This document shows, in pieces, positions 29,024-37,689 of a stretch of DNA of 64,000 bases. Position 1 is the first letter of the stretch; every line of letters starts with the position of its first letter. The DNA is from Constrictibacter sp. MBR-5. Its GTDB lineage: Bacteria; Pseudomonadota; Alphaproteobacteria; JAJUGE01. The stretch covers positions 62,001 to 126,000 of the forward strand of contig NZ_JBEPTK010000008.1 in NCBI RefSeq assembly GCF_040549485.1. Reading direction: 5' to 3'. The translations under genes and the position numbers were made by a program. Below the pieces are notes generated by a model. The model saw nothing but the letters and a program-made list of their open reading frames with translations. It had not been told where the DNA came from and did not search any database.

Positions 29024-29764
29024 TCAGATGAAGCTCATGCCGCCGTTCAACTGGATCGTCTGGCCGGTCAGATAGTCGTTCGACACGACCATCACGACCG
29101 CCTGCGCCACCTCCTCCGCCCTGCCGGCGCGGCCGACGGGAATGCGGCGGGCGGCGTCCTCGAGGCTCACCGGCATCATCTCCGTCTCGATCAGCGACGG
29201 CGCCACGGCGTTCACCGTGATGCCGTGCCCGGCGAGGCGCGCAGCGTAGCCGCGGGTCAGCCCCTCCATGCCCGCCTTCGAGGCGTTGTAGTGCACGCCG
29301 ATGCCGCCCGCGCCGCGCGCCGCGCCCGAGGTGACGTTGACGATCCGCCCCCAGCCGCGCGACCGCATGCCGGCATAGACCGCCTGGCTGCACAGGAAGG
29401 CCGACTTCAGGTTGACGGCGATCGTCTCGTCCCAGTCCGCCTCGGTCAGTTCGTCCAGCCCGCGCTTCGCGCCGATGCCGGCATTGTTGACCAGGATGTC
29501 GACCGGCCCGAGCGCCGCCTCCACCCCAACCAGCAGCGCCGCGACCTCCGCCGTGCGCGAGACGTCGGCCGCGATCGCCACGGCACGCCGCCCGAGCGCC
29601 TGCACCGCGCCGACGACCGCGGCCGCCTCCTGCCCGCGTGCGCGGAAGTTGACCGCCACGTCCGCCCCGGCCCCGGCCAGGGCGACCGCGACGGCGGCGC
29701 CGATGCCGCGCGACGCCCCGGTGACCAGCGCCACCCGTCCGTGCAGGTCCGCCACCGCCGCCAT
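29024..29764 (-). CDS. SDR-family oxidoreductase (FabG-like)
   Basis: 246-aa classical short-chain dehydrogenase. Cofactor motif VALVTGASRGIGAAVA at residues 9-24, NNAG motif VNNAGIG, catalytic Tyr and Lys in YNASKAGMEG, Ser in NVTSGAARG. A ribosome site GGGAG lies 6 bases before the ATG. Length and motifs fit 3-oxoacyl-reductase-type enzymes, but the substrate is unknown. It is 10 bases downstream of a second SDR gene, with which it probably works. Confidence 0.88.
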   Translation of the reverse strand: MAAVADLHGRVALVTGASRGIGAAVAVALAGAGADVAVNFRARGQEAAAVVGAVQALGRRAVAIAADVSRTAEVAALLVGVEAALGPVDILVNNAGIGAKRGLDELTEADWDETIAVNLKSAFLCSQAVYAGMRSRGWGRIVNVTSGAARGAGGIGVHYNASKAGMEGLTRGYAARLAGHGITVNAVAPSLIETEMMPVSLEDAARRIPVGRAGRAEEVAQAVVMVVSNDYLTGQTIQLNGGMSFI

Positions 29765-29774
29765 GCCCGTCTCC

Positions 29775-30527
29775 CTAGAAGGCCAGATAGCCGCCGTCGA
29801 CGTGCAGTTCCGTGCCGGTGATGTAGGAGGCTTCGTCCGAGACCAGGAACAGCACCGCGTCCGCCACCTCGTTCACCTCTCCGGAACGGCCGAGCGGCAC
29901 GCGCCGCATCATCTTTGCGCGCGTCGCCGGATCGGCCGTCGCACCGGAGGTGATCATCGGCGGCATCAGGCCCGGATGCACGCTGTTGACGCGGATGCCC
30001 GCCTCGGCCTGCTGCACCGCGACCGCCTTGGTCATGATGCGCACCGCCCCCTTCGAGGCGTTGTAGGCAGGATGGATCTGCTTCTGGCCGACCACGCCGG
30101 AGATCGAGGACATGTTCACGATCGCGCCGCCGCCGGCCTTGGCCATCGCGGGCACCGCGTACTTCATGCCGTAGAACACGCCGGTCGCGTTGATCGCCAT
30201 GATCCGGTGCCACAGTTCGCTGTCGAACATGTCGGTCGCGGCACTGCCGCTGATGCCGGCATTGTTGACCAGCACGTTCAGCTTGCCGAACGTGGCCACG
30301 GTCGCCTCGACCGCCGCCGCCCACTGCGCCTCGTCGGTGACGTCCAGCCTCTGGAACAGGGCCTTGCCGCCCTTGCCCGCGATCTCGTCGGCGACGGCCT
30401 TGCCCGGCGCCTCCAGCACATCGCCGATGACGACCGCCGCCCCCTCCTCGGAGAAGCGGCGGGCCATGGCCGCCCCCATGCCCGAAGCGGCACCGCTGAT
30501 CAGCGCGACCTTGTCCTTCAACCGCAT
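29775..30527 (-). CDS. SDR-family oxidoreductase (glucose-1-dehydrogenase/hydroxysteroid-type)
   Basis: 250-aa classical SDR. TGxxxGxG motif in ALISGAASGMGAAMA, Asp for NAD preference in VIGDVLEAPG, VNNAGISG, catalytic Ser in NMSSISGVVG, Tyr and Lys in YNASKGAVR. It is first of the two-gene SDR operon. Only moderately similar to its neighbour, so not a recent duplicate. Confidence 0.88.
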   Translation of the reverse strand: MRLKDKVALISGAASGMGAAMARRFSEEGAAVVIGDVLEAPGKAVADEIAGKGGKALFQRLDVTDEAQWAAAVEATVATFGKLNVLVNNAGISGSAATDMFDSELWHRIMAINATGVFYGMKYAVPAMAKAGGGAIVNMSSISGVVGQKQIHPAYNASKGAVRIMTKAVAVQQAEAGIRVNSVHPGLMPPMITSGATADPATRAKMMRRVPLGRSGEVNEVADAVLFLVSDEASYITGTELHVDGGYLAF

Positions 30528-30703
30528 CTCGTCCTCCAGCGCTTCTGATTGTTTTCGCCGCTACTGTGACTCGAACCGGCCGGTGTTGCACCTGCCCCCC
30601 GCGCGACCTTACGGCGGCGCATGGCGCCGTTCCCGCCGCTGCTCTACCATTCGGGTGCGAGGGCCGCGCAGACGGTCCCGGCACCACGGAGGAGGACCCG
30701 GCG

Positions 30704-31393
30704 ATGGCGACCATCCTGTTGATCCACGGGGCGTATCAGGGCGGCTGGATCTGGCAGCGCGTCGCGCAGGCGCTGCGCGCCGGCGGGCACCGCGTGCTCA
30801 CGCCCACCCTCGACGGCTGCGCCGAGCGCCGCCACCAGATCCGCCCCGGCATCACGACCGAGACGCACGCCGCCGAACTGGCGGAGCTGCTGTTCTTCGA
30901 GGATCTGCGCGACGTCGTCATGGTCGGCACCAGCACCGGCGGCATGGTCATGTGCCGCACGGCCGAACTGGCGCGCGAGCGCGTCGGCCGCCTCGTCTTC
31001 GCCGACGCGCTGGCGCTGATGAACCGCGAGGCGCTGCCCGACGTTGTGACCCGCCGCAACGTCGTGAGCACCGACGTCGCCACCGGCCCGTCGCCCGAGG
31101 ATGCCGCGACGCGTCTCTTCGCCGACCTGGACGAGGCGACCAAGGCCTGGGCGCTGCAGCGCTACACCCTGCACCCGATCGCCGCCATGGAAGCGCCGGT
31201 GCATCTCGACTCCTTCTGGGACCAGACCTGGCGCACCACCGTGATCTGGTGCCGCCACAGCCCCAACCCCCCGGTCACCCACCAGCGCCGCACGGCCGCC
31301 CACCTGCACGGCCACTGGCTGGAACTCGACACCGGCCACTACCCGATGCTGACGAAAGCCGAGGAACTCGCCGGTATGATCACGGCGGGGTGA
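30704..31393 (+). CDS. Alpha/beta hydrolase (methylesterase-like)
   Basis: 229 aa from ATG 30704 (GGAGGAGGA upstream). ILLIHGAYQGGWIWQRVAQA at the N terminus with the oxyanion HGA, nucleophile Ser in VGTSTGGMV, Asp in the later strand, and His in LDTGHYPML. The overall form is that of plant-type methylesterase/hydroxynitrile-lyase-like hydrolases (salicylate esterase group). It converges with the curli-locus lipoprotein gene. Substrate unknown. Confidence 0.85.
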   Translation: MATILLIHGAYQGGWIWQRVAQALRAGGHRVLTPTLDGCAERRHQIRPGITTETHAAELAELLFFEDLRDVVMVGTSTGGMVMCRTAELARERVGRLVFADALALMNREALPDVVTRRNVVSTDVATGPSPEDAATRLFADLDEATKAWALQRYTLHPIAAMEAPVHLDSFWDQTWRTTVIWCRHSPNPPVTHQRRTAAHLHGHWLELDTGHYPMLTKAEELAGMITAG

Positions 31394-31399
31394 AGGCGC

Positions 31400-31984
31400 C
31401 TACTGGGCCGGCGTCGCGCCGCCCGACTGTGGCTGCACAGGTCCGCCGCTTCCCGGCACGACGGTTGGCCCCTGAACGTCGAACCCACCCTGCGCCGGCG
31501 GCGCTTCGCTCCCCGGCAGGGGCTGTAGTCCGGCCGCGATGCCGCCCACGATCTGCGAGGTCGCGTCCGACGCCGAACCTCTGCCGCCTTCCCCGATGCG
31601 GCGCGCCACCACCGCCGGATCGCGCGGATCGGCCGCCGGTGCGGGGATCAGCGCGGCGGCGCCCGCCGCGCCGCGCGCTCCGTCCGCGGGGCGCTCGAAC
31701 GCCAGCGGCGTATCGGGAGAGGCGCGATGGCGCCGGCCGTCCACCTGTTCGCCGAGGACCGGAGCCTTGTCGTCCGGACCCGCCTGGAGGATGTAAGGGG
31801 ACGAAGCATCGGCCGGAACGGCGATCGGCTCGGGAATGTCGAGCGGACGCGAGACCTCCGCATCGGCGCGTGCCGGCGTACGGCCCGCAGCGGCTTCCGA
31901 CGCGGGCGAAGAACCGCTGCACGACGACAGCACGACAGCGAGGCCGGCCGCGACGAACAGGCTCTTGATCAGGGACCGATGCAT
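31400..31984 (-). CDS. Putative lipoprotein at the end of the curli locus
   Basis: 194 aa from ATG 31984. The signal peptide LIKSLFVAAGLAVVLSSC ends in a lipobox with Cys near residue 19. The mature part is Ala/Pro/Gly-rich, low-complexity and probably disordered (e.g. ARGAAGAAALIPAPAADP). No family recognised. It lies about 100 bases downstream of the curlin-repeat genes and is probably co-transcribed, so a surface or assembly role in the amyloid system is possible but unproven. Confidence 0.6.
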   Translation of the reverse strand: MHRSLIKSLFVAAGLAVVLSSCSGSSPASEAAAGRTPARADAEVSRPLDIPEPIAVPADASSPYILQAGPDDKAPVLGEQVDGRRHRASPDTPLAFERPADGARGAAGAAALIPAPAADPRDPAVVARRIGEGGRGSASDATSQIVGGIAAGLQPLPGSEAPPAQGGFDVQGPTVVPGSGGPVQPQSGGATPAQ

Positions 31985-32084
31985 CACGCTCTCGCTACGA
32001 ACCAGCGCACTCCGAGCGCGAGTATGAAAGTTGCAGAGGCACCTGTCACGCCGCGCCTCGCGCGTCGCCGGCGAGGCCGCCATC

Positions 32085-32879
32085 CTACGGCTTGATCTGG
32101 GTGATCGTGATGCTCTGGTGGCCCGACTGTACGATGTCCGGCCCGACGATGCCGTTGCCGACCTGCGTGTGAACCAACGTGTTTCCGTCGCCGACCTGCG
32201 CGCCGCTCATCGTATTGCCGTTGCCGATCTGGGTCTGGATCGCGAGGTTCCCCTGCCCCGATTGCGACACCGACGCCGTATTGTCTGTGCCAGCCTGGAC
32301 CTGAAGGGTGGCATTGGCGGAACCCAGGGCCATGCCCTGGATCTGGCTGGCGAGCCCGCTGCCGCCGAAATCGAGCCCGCGCGCCGCGGCGGCAAAGCCG
32401 GAAGCGCCCGTGGCGCCGCCCGCGGCGGACGGCGGCGCCGAATTGGACTGCTCGACCGTCGCACGATTGCGCCGTCCCGTCTGGACGAGCGCCGCGAGGT
32501 TGGCGCCGTCGCCGCCGCTCTGCTCGATGGAGAAATCGTTGCCGGATCCCGCCGAGAACGTCAGCGCCGTCTGGTGCGCGCCGCTCTGACTGATCGACCC
32601 CGCATCACCCGCAGCGGCTCCGCCGCCCGGATTTCCGCGCGCGTCGATCGCAGCGTAGTTGTCGCTGCCGTTGCGCTGCGCGATCCGGTGATCGTGAAAT
32701 GCGCCGCGCTGCGCGATGAGCGCGCTGCTCGAGGGGCTGCTCTCCTGGACGATCTCCGCCCGGTGCTGCTGCCCGACCTGCTGGATGTAGGCGATGCTCT
32801 GCGCCTCTGCGGGCGTATTGACCGATCCGCCGAGAACGGCCAGCGCACAAAGTGCTGTGGGGACGCCCGCCGCACGCAT
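32085..32879 (-). CDS. Curlin-repeat protein (minor curli subunit-like)
   Basis: 264 aa with a Sec signal peptide (cleavage near TPAEAQ, residue ~26). The mature protein has repeated curlin units of the N-x-(A/V)-x-(V/I)-x-Q-x-G type: RAEIVQESS, NLAALVQTGRRNRATVEQS, TASVSQSGQGNLAIQTQIGN, QSITITQIKP. The repeats are interrupted by a longer Gly/Ala segment near residues 150-180. Curlin repeats stack into an amyloid beta-solenoid outside the cell. Less regular than the upstream gene, so a nucleator (CsgB-like) or second fibre subunit is plausible. Confidence 0.8.
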   Translation of the reverse strand: MRAAGVPTALCALAVLGGSVNTPAEAQSIAYIQQVGQQHRAEIVQESSPSSSALIAQRGAFHDHRIAQRNGSDNYAAIDARGNPGGGAAAGDAGSISQSGAHQTALTFSAGSGNDFSIEQSGGDGANLAALVQTGRRNRATVEQSNSAPPSAAGGATGASGFAAAARGLDFGGSGLASQIQGMALGSANATLQVQAGTDNTASVSQSGQGNLAIQTQIGNGNTMSGAQVGDGNTLVHTQVGNGIVGPDIVQSGHQSITITQIKP

Positions 32880-32939
32880 GATCGCTCCTCGTGAAACCCG
32901 GAGGCACGGGAGGCGGCGATCGCCGCCTCCCCAAACCGC

Positions 32940-33734
32940 TCAGTTCTGCGTCACCGTCACGGAGTGACCGGAACCGATCTGGCTGACCATGCTGTCGTGG
33001 CCGTTGCCGATCTGCGTCACCTGCGCGAAGTGACCGACACCACCAGCGACGACGTCCTGCTGAACGGTCGAGCTGTTGCCACCGCCGGCCTGCGAGACGG
33101 AGGCGTAGCTGCCGTCACCGAGCTGCTGTGTGTCGGAGTTGTTGCCGCTGCCCAGGCCGTTCCCGATCGAGCCGGTCGGGTACTGCTCGGTGACGGCCTC
33201 GTTGTCATTGCCGTTCTGGAAGATCGAAGCGCGCGAGCTGGTCATCCGGCCAGCACCACCGACCGTGGCCGACTGGTAGATCGTCGCGAGGTTGGTGTTG
33301 CCGACCTGCTCGATCGTGCCGTTGTAACGCTCGAAGGTGGACGCGGTGCCCTGACGGATCAGCGCCTCGTTCGAGTCGCCAGTCTGGTCGACTTCGGCCC
33401 GGCTGGCATGGACGCCGATTTTCTTCACTTCACCCTGGATCACATCCGAGGTGTTCGCGCTGCCGCTCTGATTGACGGTGATGATGCCGTCACGAGCCGC
33501 CGCCTGCTGAATGGCGTCCGAGATGTTCCCGCTGCCGACCTGCTCGACGAAGACGGAACCCCGCTGGCCGCCCTGGTCCACGAGCGAGTCGTTGCCCGCG
33601 GCACCCGCCTGCGTCTGACTCACCGTCGCGGTGTTGCTGGTGTCGGCCTGAAAGACTTCGCTTTCGTTGCCTGCCATCGCGCTGCCCATGCCGAGGGCGA
33701 AGACGGAGGCGCCGACGAGAAAGATCTTCTTCAT
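32940..33734 (-). CDS. csgA: Curlin-repeat protein (major curli subunit-like)
   Basis: 264 aa from ATG 33734 (MKKIFLVGASVFALGMGSAM), signal cleavage after SAMA. The mature chain is almost wholly curlin-type repeats rich in Gln, Asn, Ser and Gly: TATVSQTQAG, GSVFVEQVGSGN, GIITVNQSGSAN, ASVSQAGGGNSSTVQQ, SMVSQIGSGHSVTVTQN. It should be secreted through CsgG and polymerise on the surface. It is first in the curlin operon (this gene, the second curlin, then the lipoprotein), with a 480-bp regulatory region upstream. About twice the length of E. coli CsgA. Confidence 0.82.
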   Translation of the reverse strand: MKKIFLVGASVFALGMGSAMAGNESEVFQADTSNTATVSQTQAGAAGNDSLVDQGGQRGSVFVEQVGSGNISDAIQQAAARDGIITVNQSGSANTSDVIQGEVKKIGVHASRAEVDQTGDSNEALIRQGTASTFERYNGTIEQVGNTNLATIYQSATVGGAGRMTSSRASIFQNGNDNEAVTEQYPTGSIGNGLGSGNNSDTQQLGDGSYASVSQAGGGNSSTVQQDVVAGGVGHFAQVTQIGNGHDSMVSQIGSGHSVTVTQN

Positions 33735-34216
33735 GGTTTCTGCCCAACCTTCGTTCGTTGATGGATCCCGGTGCGCCTGCTCCGCACCAAAGTCCATGTC
33801 GCGACCCCGGAAGCTCCCGCGGCGGACCTGGACGTCATCGCTGGGCTGTCTGGCCGCATCCCCCCGCTCCCGACGGTAGTGCGTTAACAGCCGCTTAACG
33901 TCCGGACAGATTGCCGAAAGATACAATTTTCGAGAATTGGGTTCTTCCCGTACGTGCTACTACTTATGCTAGTATCCTTCGATAGGTCGTCGGCCGCGCC
34001 AGGAAGGTTCGAGCGATGGCCATCCGGCACACCACCGTCCGGCATCTGCGGTTCTCGGGAGGAGGAAGCGGTGTGAGCGCCATCACGCCGAACGGCGTTA
34101 ATCGGTTGAACATTGGGTCGACGCCACAATCATCCTGAATCTGCGCCCGCTCGAACGGCGACGTCGAGCGGGCAGGTCGGCAAAAGATCGGGGATGGGAA
34201 ACGACCCGGGGGGAGA
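33735..34216. promoter_or_regulatory. Divergent regulatory region between curlin genes and the kinase/regulator pair
   Basis: 482 bases, locally AT-richer (33905-33990). It holds a perfect inverted repeat CGTTAA-N7-TTAACG at 33882-33900 and a second CGTTAA at 34096-34101 followed by CGGTTGAAC. These are candidate sites for the FixJ-type regulator encoded next door. No coding sequence is seen. Confidence 0.5.
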
Positions 34217-35341
34217 ATGATGTTGGAGATGACCGGCCCGATCCGCGAGGATCGGGTTTCTGTCGGCGACCAGACGTTCCGAAACCTTATCGATCGATCG
34301 GCCCAGGGCATTCTCGTCGAATGCGGCTCGCGCCCGGTCTACGCCAACGACGCCTGCGCCCGAATCCTTGGATTCACGTGCGCCTCCATGCTTCTGGACC
34401 GGCCCGACGTGGCCGGCCTGTTCGCCGACCCGGCATTGGTGGGGCGCACGGCGACCGGGCTCGTCGACACGCCGGGCGGCCGGACGCACAGCCGCATCAC
34501 GGTCCGTGCAGATCGTCCCGACGGGTCGACGGCCTGGGTCGACCTCCTGATCCAGCCTACCCAGTGGCACGGCATCACGGCACTTCAGTACACCATCACC
34601 GACGTTACGGAGCGGCGCAGATGTCATGAGCGCGCCAGACGACTGCAGATGCAACTGGTCGACAGTGCGCGGCTGAATGCGATGCGCGAGGTCGCGAACA
34701 GCCTTTCGCACAGGCTGAACCAGCCGCGCGGCGCCATGCTCAACTATCTGAATACGGCCCGACGGCTGCTCCACCGCGACGCCTGCCCGCACCAGGTGAT
34801 GCAGGTCCTCGACCGTCTGGCGGGAGAAGCCGACCGCGCCTACCGCGTGATCGCCGAGGTGGAGTCGGTGTTCGATCACGATCCGGACGAGATGCGGGCG
34901 AGCGACCTGCGGGGCATCGTCGAGGAGGCCGTCGACGCGGCGCGCGTCGACGCTTTCACGCGCAACGTCGCCCTGGACCTGGACATCCCGGCCGACCTGC
35001 CGGAGGCGGCGCTGATCCGCCCGCAGTTCCAGCACGTCATCCTGACCCTCGTCCGGAGCGCCGTCGAAGCGTTCGAAGACGAGCCGGTGCGCCGGGTGAC
35101 CGTGAGCGCGCGCAGTGTCGGATCCGAGAAGATCCGCATCGAGATCGCCGATACGGTCGACGCGGCGCCGGCCCGTGCCGGGCATGAGCCCGGCGAACTC
35201 GAACTGACCGTCTGCCGGTCCATCATCGCCGCGCACGGAGGCCGCCTGGACCGCGGCGGAACGGGGACCTTCGCATTCACGCTGCCGGCGGTTGCACCGG
35301 CGACGGTCGGGGTCGGCGCCAGGGCCACGGCCGATGCCTGA
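34217..35341 (+). CDS. PAS-domain histidine kinase homologue with degenerate ATP-binding domain (probable pseudokinase)
   Basis: 374 aa, cytoplasmic. A PAS domain (residues ~20-130; FRNLIDRSAQGILVE, ITALQYTITDVTERR) precedes a FixL/DctS-like dimerisation domain with SLSHRLNQPRGAMLNYL. His165 is kept but the usual H-E-L-N-Q-P is H-R-L-N-Q-P. In the catalytic domain the Mg-binding Asn of the N box is Ser281 (LVRSAVEAF), the G1 box DxGxG is ADTVDAA, and the G2 box is GELEL. The end CRSIIAAHGGRL and FAFTLP is normal. ATP binding is therefore doubtful. It overlaps the response-regulator gene by 8 bases. Confidence 0.8.
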   Translation: MMLEMTGPIREDRVSVGDQTFRNLIDRSAQGILVECGSRPVYANDACARILGFTCASMLLDRPDVAGLFADPALVGRTATGLVDTPGGRTHSRITVRADRPDGSTAWVDLLIQPTQWHGITALQYTITDVTERRRCHERARRLQMQLVDSARLNAMREVANSLSHRLNQPRGAMLNYLNTARRLLHRDACPHQVMQVLDRLAGEADRAYRVIAEVESVFDHDPDEMRASDLRGIVEEAVDAARVDAFTRNVALDLDIPADLPEAALIRPQFQHVILTLVRSAVEAFEDEPVRRVTVSARSVGSEKIRIEIADTVDAAPARAGHEPGELELTVCRSIIAAHGGRLDRGGTGTFAFTLPAVAPATVGVGARATADA

Positions 35342-35975
35342 TCTTCCCAGCGTGTGCATCGTCGACGACGATGCCGGCTTTGCCGACTCGCTGCGCTGCC
35401 TGCTGGAGGCGGAGAATTACCGGACGCGGATATACGACGGCGCATTGCCGTTCCTCGACGACCAGGGATGGGTCGATTGCGACTGCCTGATCGTCGACAT
35501 CCAGATGCCCCGGATGTCGGGGCTGGAATTGCAGGACAGGCTCGCGAGCGCCGGGCACGACGTGCCGCTGATCGTGCTGACCGGTCACGCCGACGTGCCG
35601 ACCGCCGTGCGCGCCCTCAAGGGCGGCGCGCTCGATTTCCTGCAGAAGCCGTTCTGCGACGCGGAGTTCCTGGCGGCGGTCGCGCGCGCGGTCGACAGCC
35701 GCCGCGACGTCACGCTTCGACAGGCGGAGCGGGCCGCCGCGGCCGAACGCTACGCAACCCTGACACCGCGGGAACGCGAAGTTCTCAGCGAAATGCTGAC
35801 GGGCGAGCCCAACAAGGTCATCGCGCACCGGCTGGGCGCCAGCCCGCGGACCATCGAGGTGCATCGCAGTCGCGTATTCCAGAAGATGGCGGTGCCCAGC
35901 CTATCCCGCCTGATCCGGATCGCCATGGAAACCGGAATCGGTGCCGACAGCGACGCGGACGAGGGCCGCAGGTAA
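35334..35975 (+). CDS. FixJ-family two-component response regulator (REC + LuxR HTH)
   Basis: 213 aa. The receiver domain has all key residues: acidic pair in VCIVDDDAGF, phospho-Asp in LIVDIQMPRMSG, Thr in VLTGHAD and Lys in FLQKPF. The output domain is LuxR/NarL-type: LTPREREVLSEMLTGEPNKV and SPRTIEVHRSRVFQKM. ATG 35334 overlaps the kinase stop. Located inside the curli locus between the curlin genes and csgGF, it is the best candidate regulator of the amyloid genes. Confidence 0.88.
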   Translation: MPDLPSVCIVDDDAGFADSLRCLLEAENYRTRIYDGALPFLDDQGWVDCDCLIVDIQMPRMSGLELQDRLASAGHDVPLIVLTGHADVPTAVRALKGGALDFLQKPFCDAEFLAAVARAVDSRRDVTLRQAERAAAAERYATLTPREREVLSEMLTGEPNKVIAHRLGASPRTIEVHRSRVFQKMAVPSLSRLIRIAMETGIGADSDADEGRR

Positions 35976-36000
35976 CAAGACGGAGGCGACGCCTCCCGCC

Positions 36001-37002
36001 TCAGCCGTCCCAGGACGTATCCCGGGCGCTCGTCTGATAGGCCCCCTGCTGCACCGGCTTCGCCTCGGCACTGGAGTCGTCGGGCGCCTTCCGCTGATCG
36101 CGGACGACCGTCGTCGGCGTCTCCTCCAGTTCGCGCAGCCGCTCCGGGTCGGGAAGCGCGGCGCTCGCGATACGATACTCCTCGATCACGCGCTGGCGGT
36201 CGCCGGGGTTCTGAAAATCCCACAGGCCCGCCATCGCGCCCTCCACGATCATCGAATAGACTGCATGCTCGATCGCCTGCTGCAACGCCACGAAACCCGG
36301 CTCGTTCTGGGTCAGCCCGGCCTCAATCTCCAGCAACTCCTTGAAAGCGACGAAGCGAAACACGCTGGCCGACAGACCGTAGGACAGGATGGTCTTCTTC
36401 GCCGAGACCATCTTCAGGACCTCGCCGGACTGCGTGCTCACCGCCCGAAGGCTGACCGTGACCGTGTCCTCGCGATACTCGGTGCTGCCGCCGATCCCGA
36501 GGTAGCGAGCCCCGGCCCCGCCCGTCAGCGTGTTGCTGTCGTAGCCGACGATGCCGCCTTCGAAGATGATCCCGGAATAGAGAAGCGGCGGCGGTGGCGG
36601 CAACTGCCGCCCGTCGCCGGAGAGATACGCCGCACGCGTCTCGCGGATGATCGCGCGCTCCTTGAGGAGCGAGTCCAGCCCCTCGCGCTCGAGCACGGTG
36701 AACCACTGCCCGTTGCCCGCATCCATCAGCGCCTTGGCAAGGACGGCGAGGCCGCCCTGGCTGACGGCGCGCGAATAGGACTGCACTGTCTGGCTCGGCT
36801 TGTACTGGCCGGTGAGGTCCGGATATTTGAAGACGGTGACCGGCACCTTGCGCGCCGGCGGCGGCAGTGCGGTCAGCGTCATCTGCATCGGCGTGCTCTC
36901 CACCGGTGCCGGCGGTTTCGCCATCTGCTGGACGGTACAACCCGAGAGGGCAGCGGCGAACAGGCCGGCGGCCAGCCCGCGCCGCGCAAGCGCAGATTTC
37001 AT
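36001..37002 (-). CDS. csgG: Curli secretion channel CsgG
   Basis: 333-aa outer-membrane lipoprotein forming the curlin export pore. Signal peptide with lipobox LSGC (Cys near residue 22). Core CsgG features: VPVTVFKYPDLTGQYKPSQ, SRAVSQGGLAVLAKALMDAG, WFTVLEREGLDSLLKERAII, YSGIIFEGGIVGYDSNTLTG and REDTVTVSLRAVSTQSGEVL. Longer than E. coli CsgG (277 aa) by a charged C-terminal extension of about 50 residues. It is 39 bases downstream of csgF. Confidence 0.95.
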   Translation of the reverse strand: MKSALARRGLAAGLFAAALSGCTVQQMAKPPAPVESTPMQMTLTALPPPARKVPVTVFKYPDLTGQYKPSQTVQSYSRAVSQGGLAVLAKALMDAGNGQWFTVLEREGLDSLLKERAIIRETRAAYLSGDGRQLPPPPPLLYSGIIFEGGIVGYDSNTLTGGAGARYLGIGGSTEYREDTVTVSLRAVSTQSGEVLKMVSAKKTILSYGLSASVFRFVAFKELLEIEAGLTQNEPGFVALQQAIEHAVYSMIVEGAMAGLWDFQNPGDRQRVIEEYRIASAALPDPERLRELEETPTTVVRDQRKAPDDSSAEAKPVQQGAYQTSARDTSWDG

Positions 37003-37041
37003 CAGATCGTCTCCCGAAAAACGATTGCGGCGCGGCGCCGA

Positions 37042-37494
37042 TTAGGGGGTGAGCGTCGGAACCTGGATCTGCGTGCTCTCGCCGGTGCGATCGTCGAAGA
37101 TCGTCAGCACGATGGATTCAAGGCCGCGCACGAACGTGATCGTCTGCTCGCCGAACTGGACGGTTCCGCTGTCCTGCGGGTTCGGCCCGAAGATCGCGTC
37201 GGTCACCTGGCTGGCCAGACCGCTCAACAGACGGCTCTCCAGCTGCCGCGCGAACAGCTCGCCCTGGCTCAGGCCGGCCGTCGCGGAAGACGAGCTGCGT
37301 GCCGATGGGTCGGTGTAGTCGTTCTGGGCATTGGCGATGCCGAGCAGGTGGCTGGAATTGAACGGGTTGCCGCCGAACGAAGGGTTCGTGAACTGGTGGA
37401 CCAGTTCCCCTGCCACGGCCGGGACCGTCGCGGTCATGCCCACAATAACTGCGGCCGCGATCCCGCCGAGAAATCGCCCCCCGAAACCCTTCAT
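37042..37494 (-). CDS. csgF: Curli assembly protein CsgF
   Basis: 150 aa with a signal peptide ending near VPAVAGE. The family motif LVHQFTNPSFGGNPFNSSHL immediately follows the cleavage site; this segment plugs into the CsgG channel and forms the second constriction. The rest is Q/S-rich and then beta-strand-rich (TITFVRGLESIVLTIFDD). It heads a csgF-csgG operon; no csgE is seen in the window. Confidence 0.93.
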   Translation of the reverse strand: MKGFGGRFLGGIAAAVIVGMTATVPAVAGELVHQFTNPSFGGNPFNSSHLLGIANAQNDYTDPSARSSSSATAGLSQGELFARQLESRLLSGLASQVTDAIFGPNPQDSGTVQFGEQTITFVRGLESIVLTIFDDRTGESTQIQVPTLTP

Positions 37495-37521
37495 CTCGAA
37501 CCCTTCCCGCCTCGCTTCTTC

Positions 37522-37550
37522 GATGCAGCATGCTGCATCACGATGATCGT
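37522..37550. promoter_or_regulatory. Perfect palindrome upstream of csgF
   Basis: GATGCAGCATGCTGCATC (37522-37539) is an 18-bp perfect palindrome starting 28 bases before the csgF ATG. It is followed directly by a second small inverted repeat ACGATGATCGT (37540-37550). Either an operator or a leader hairpin; it lies in the region shared with the divergent small gene at 37690. Confidence 0.75.
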
Positions 37551-37689
37551 TTGAATCCGCGATAACCCGTATAGGGGCAGACTTACTAAACCACTAAGAT
37601 AGGTTCCGGACGAACACGAACCGTACCGTGCGCCGCGCGTCCGGATCTTCGGAACGCGGGCCGCGGTTGCGGCAGCATGGAGACGGGCA

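Noticed and set aside
33884-34129. Small reverse-strand open frame in the curli regulatory region
   Set aside because: No ribosome site, no recognisable sequence, and it covers the inverted-repeat elements of a promoter region.
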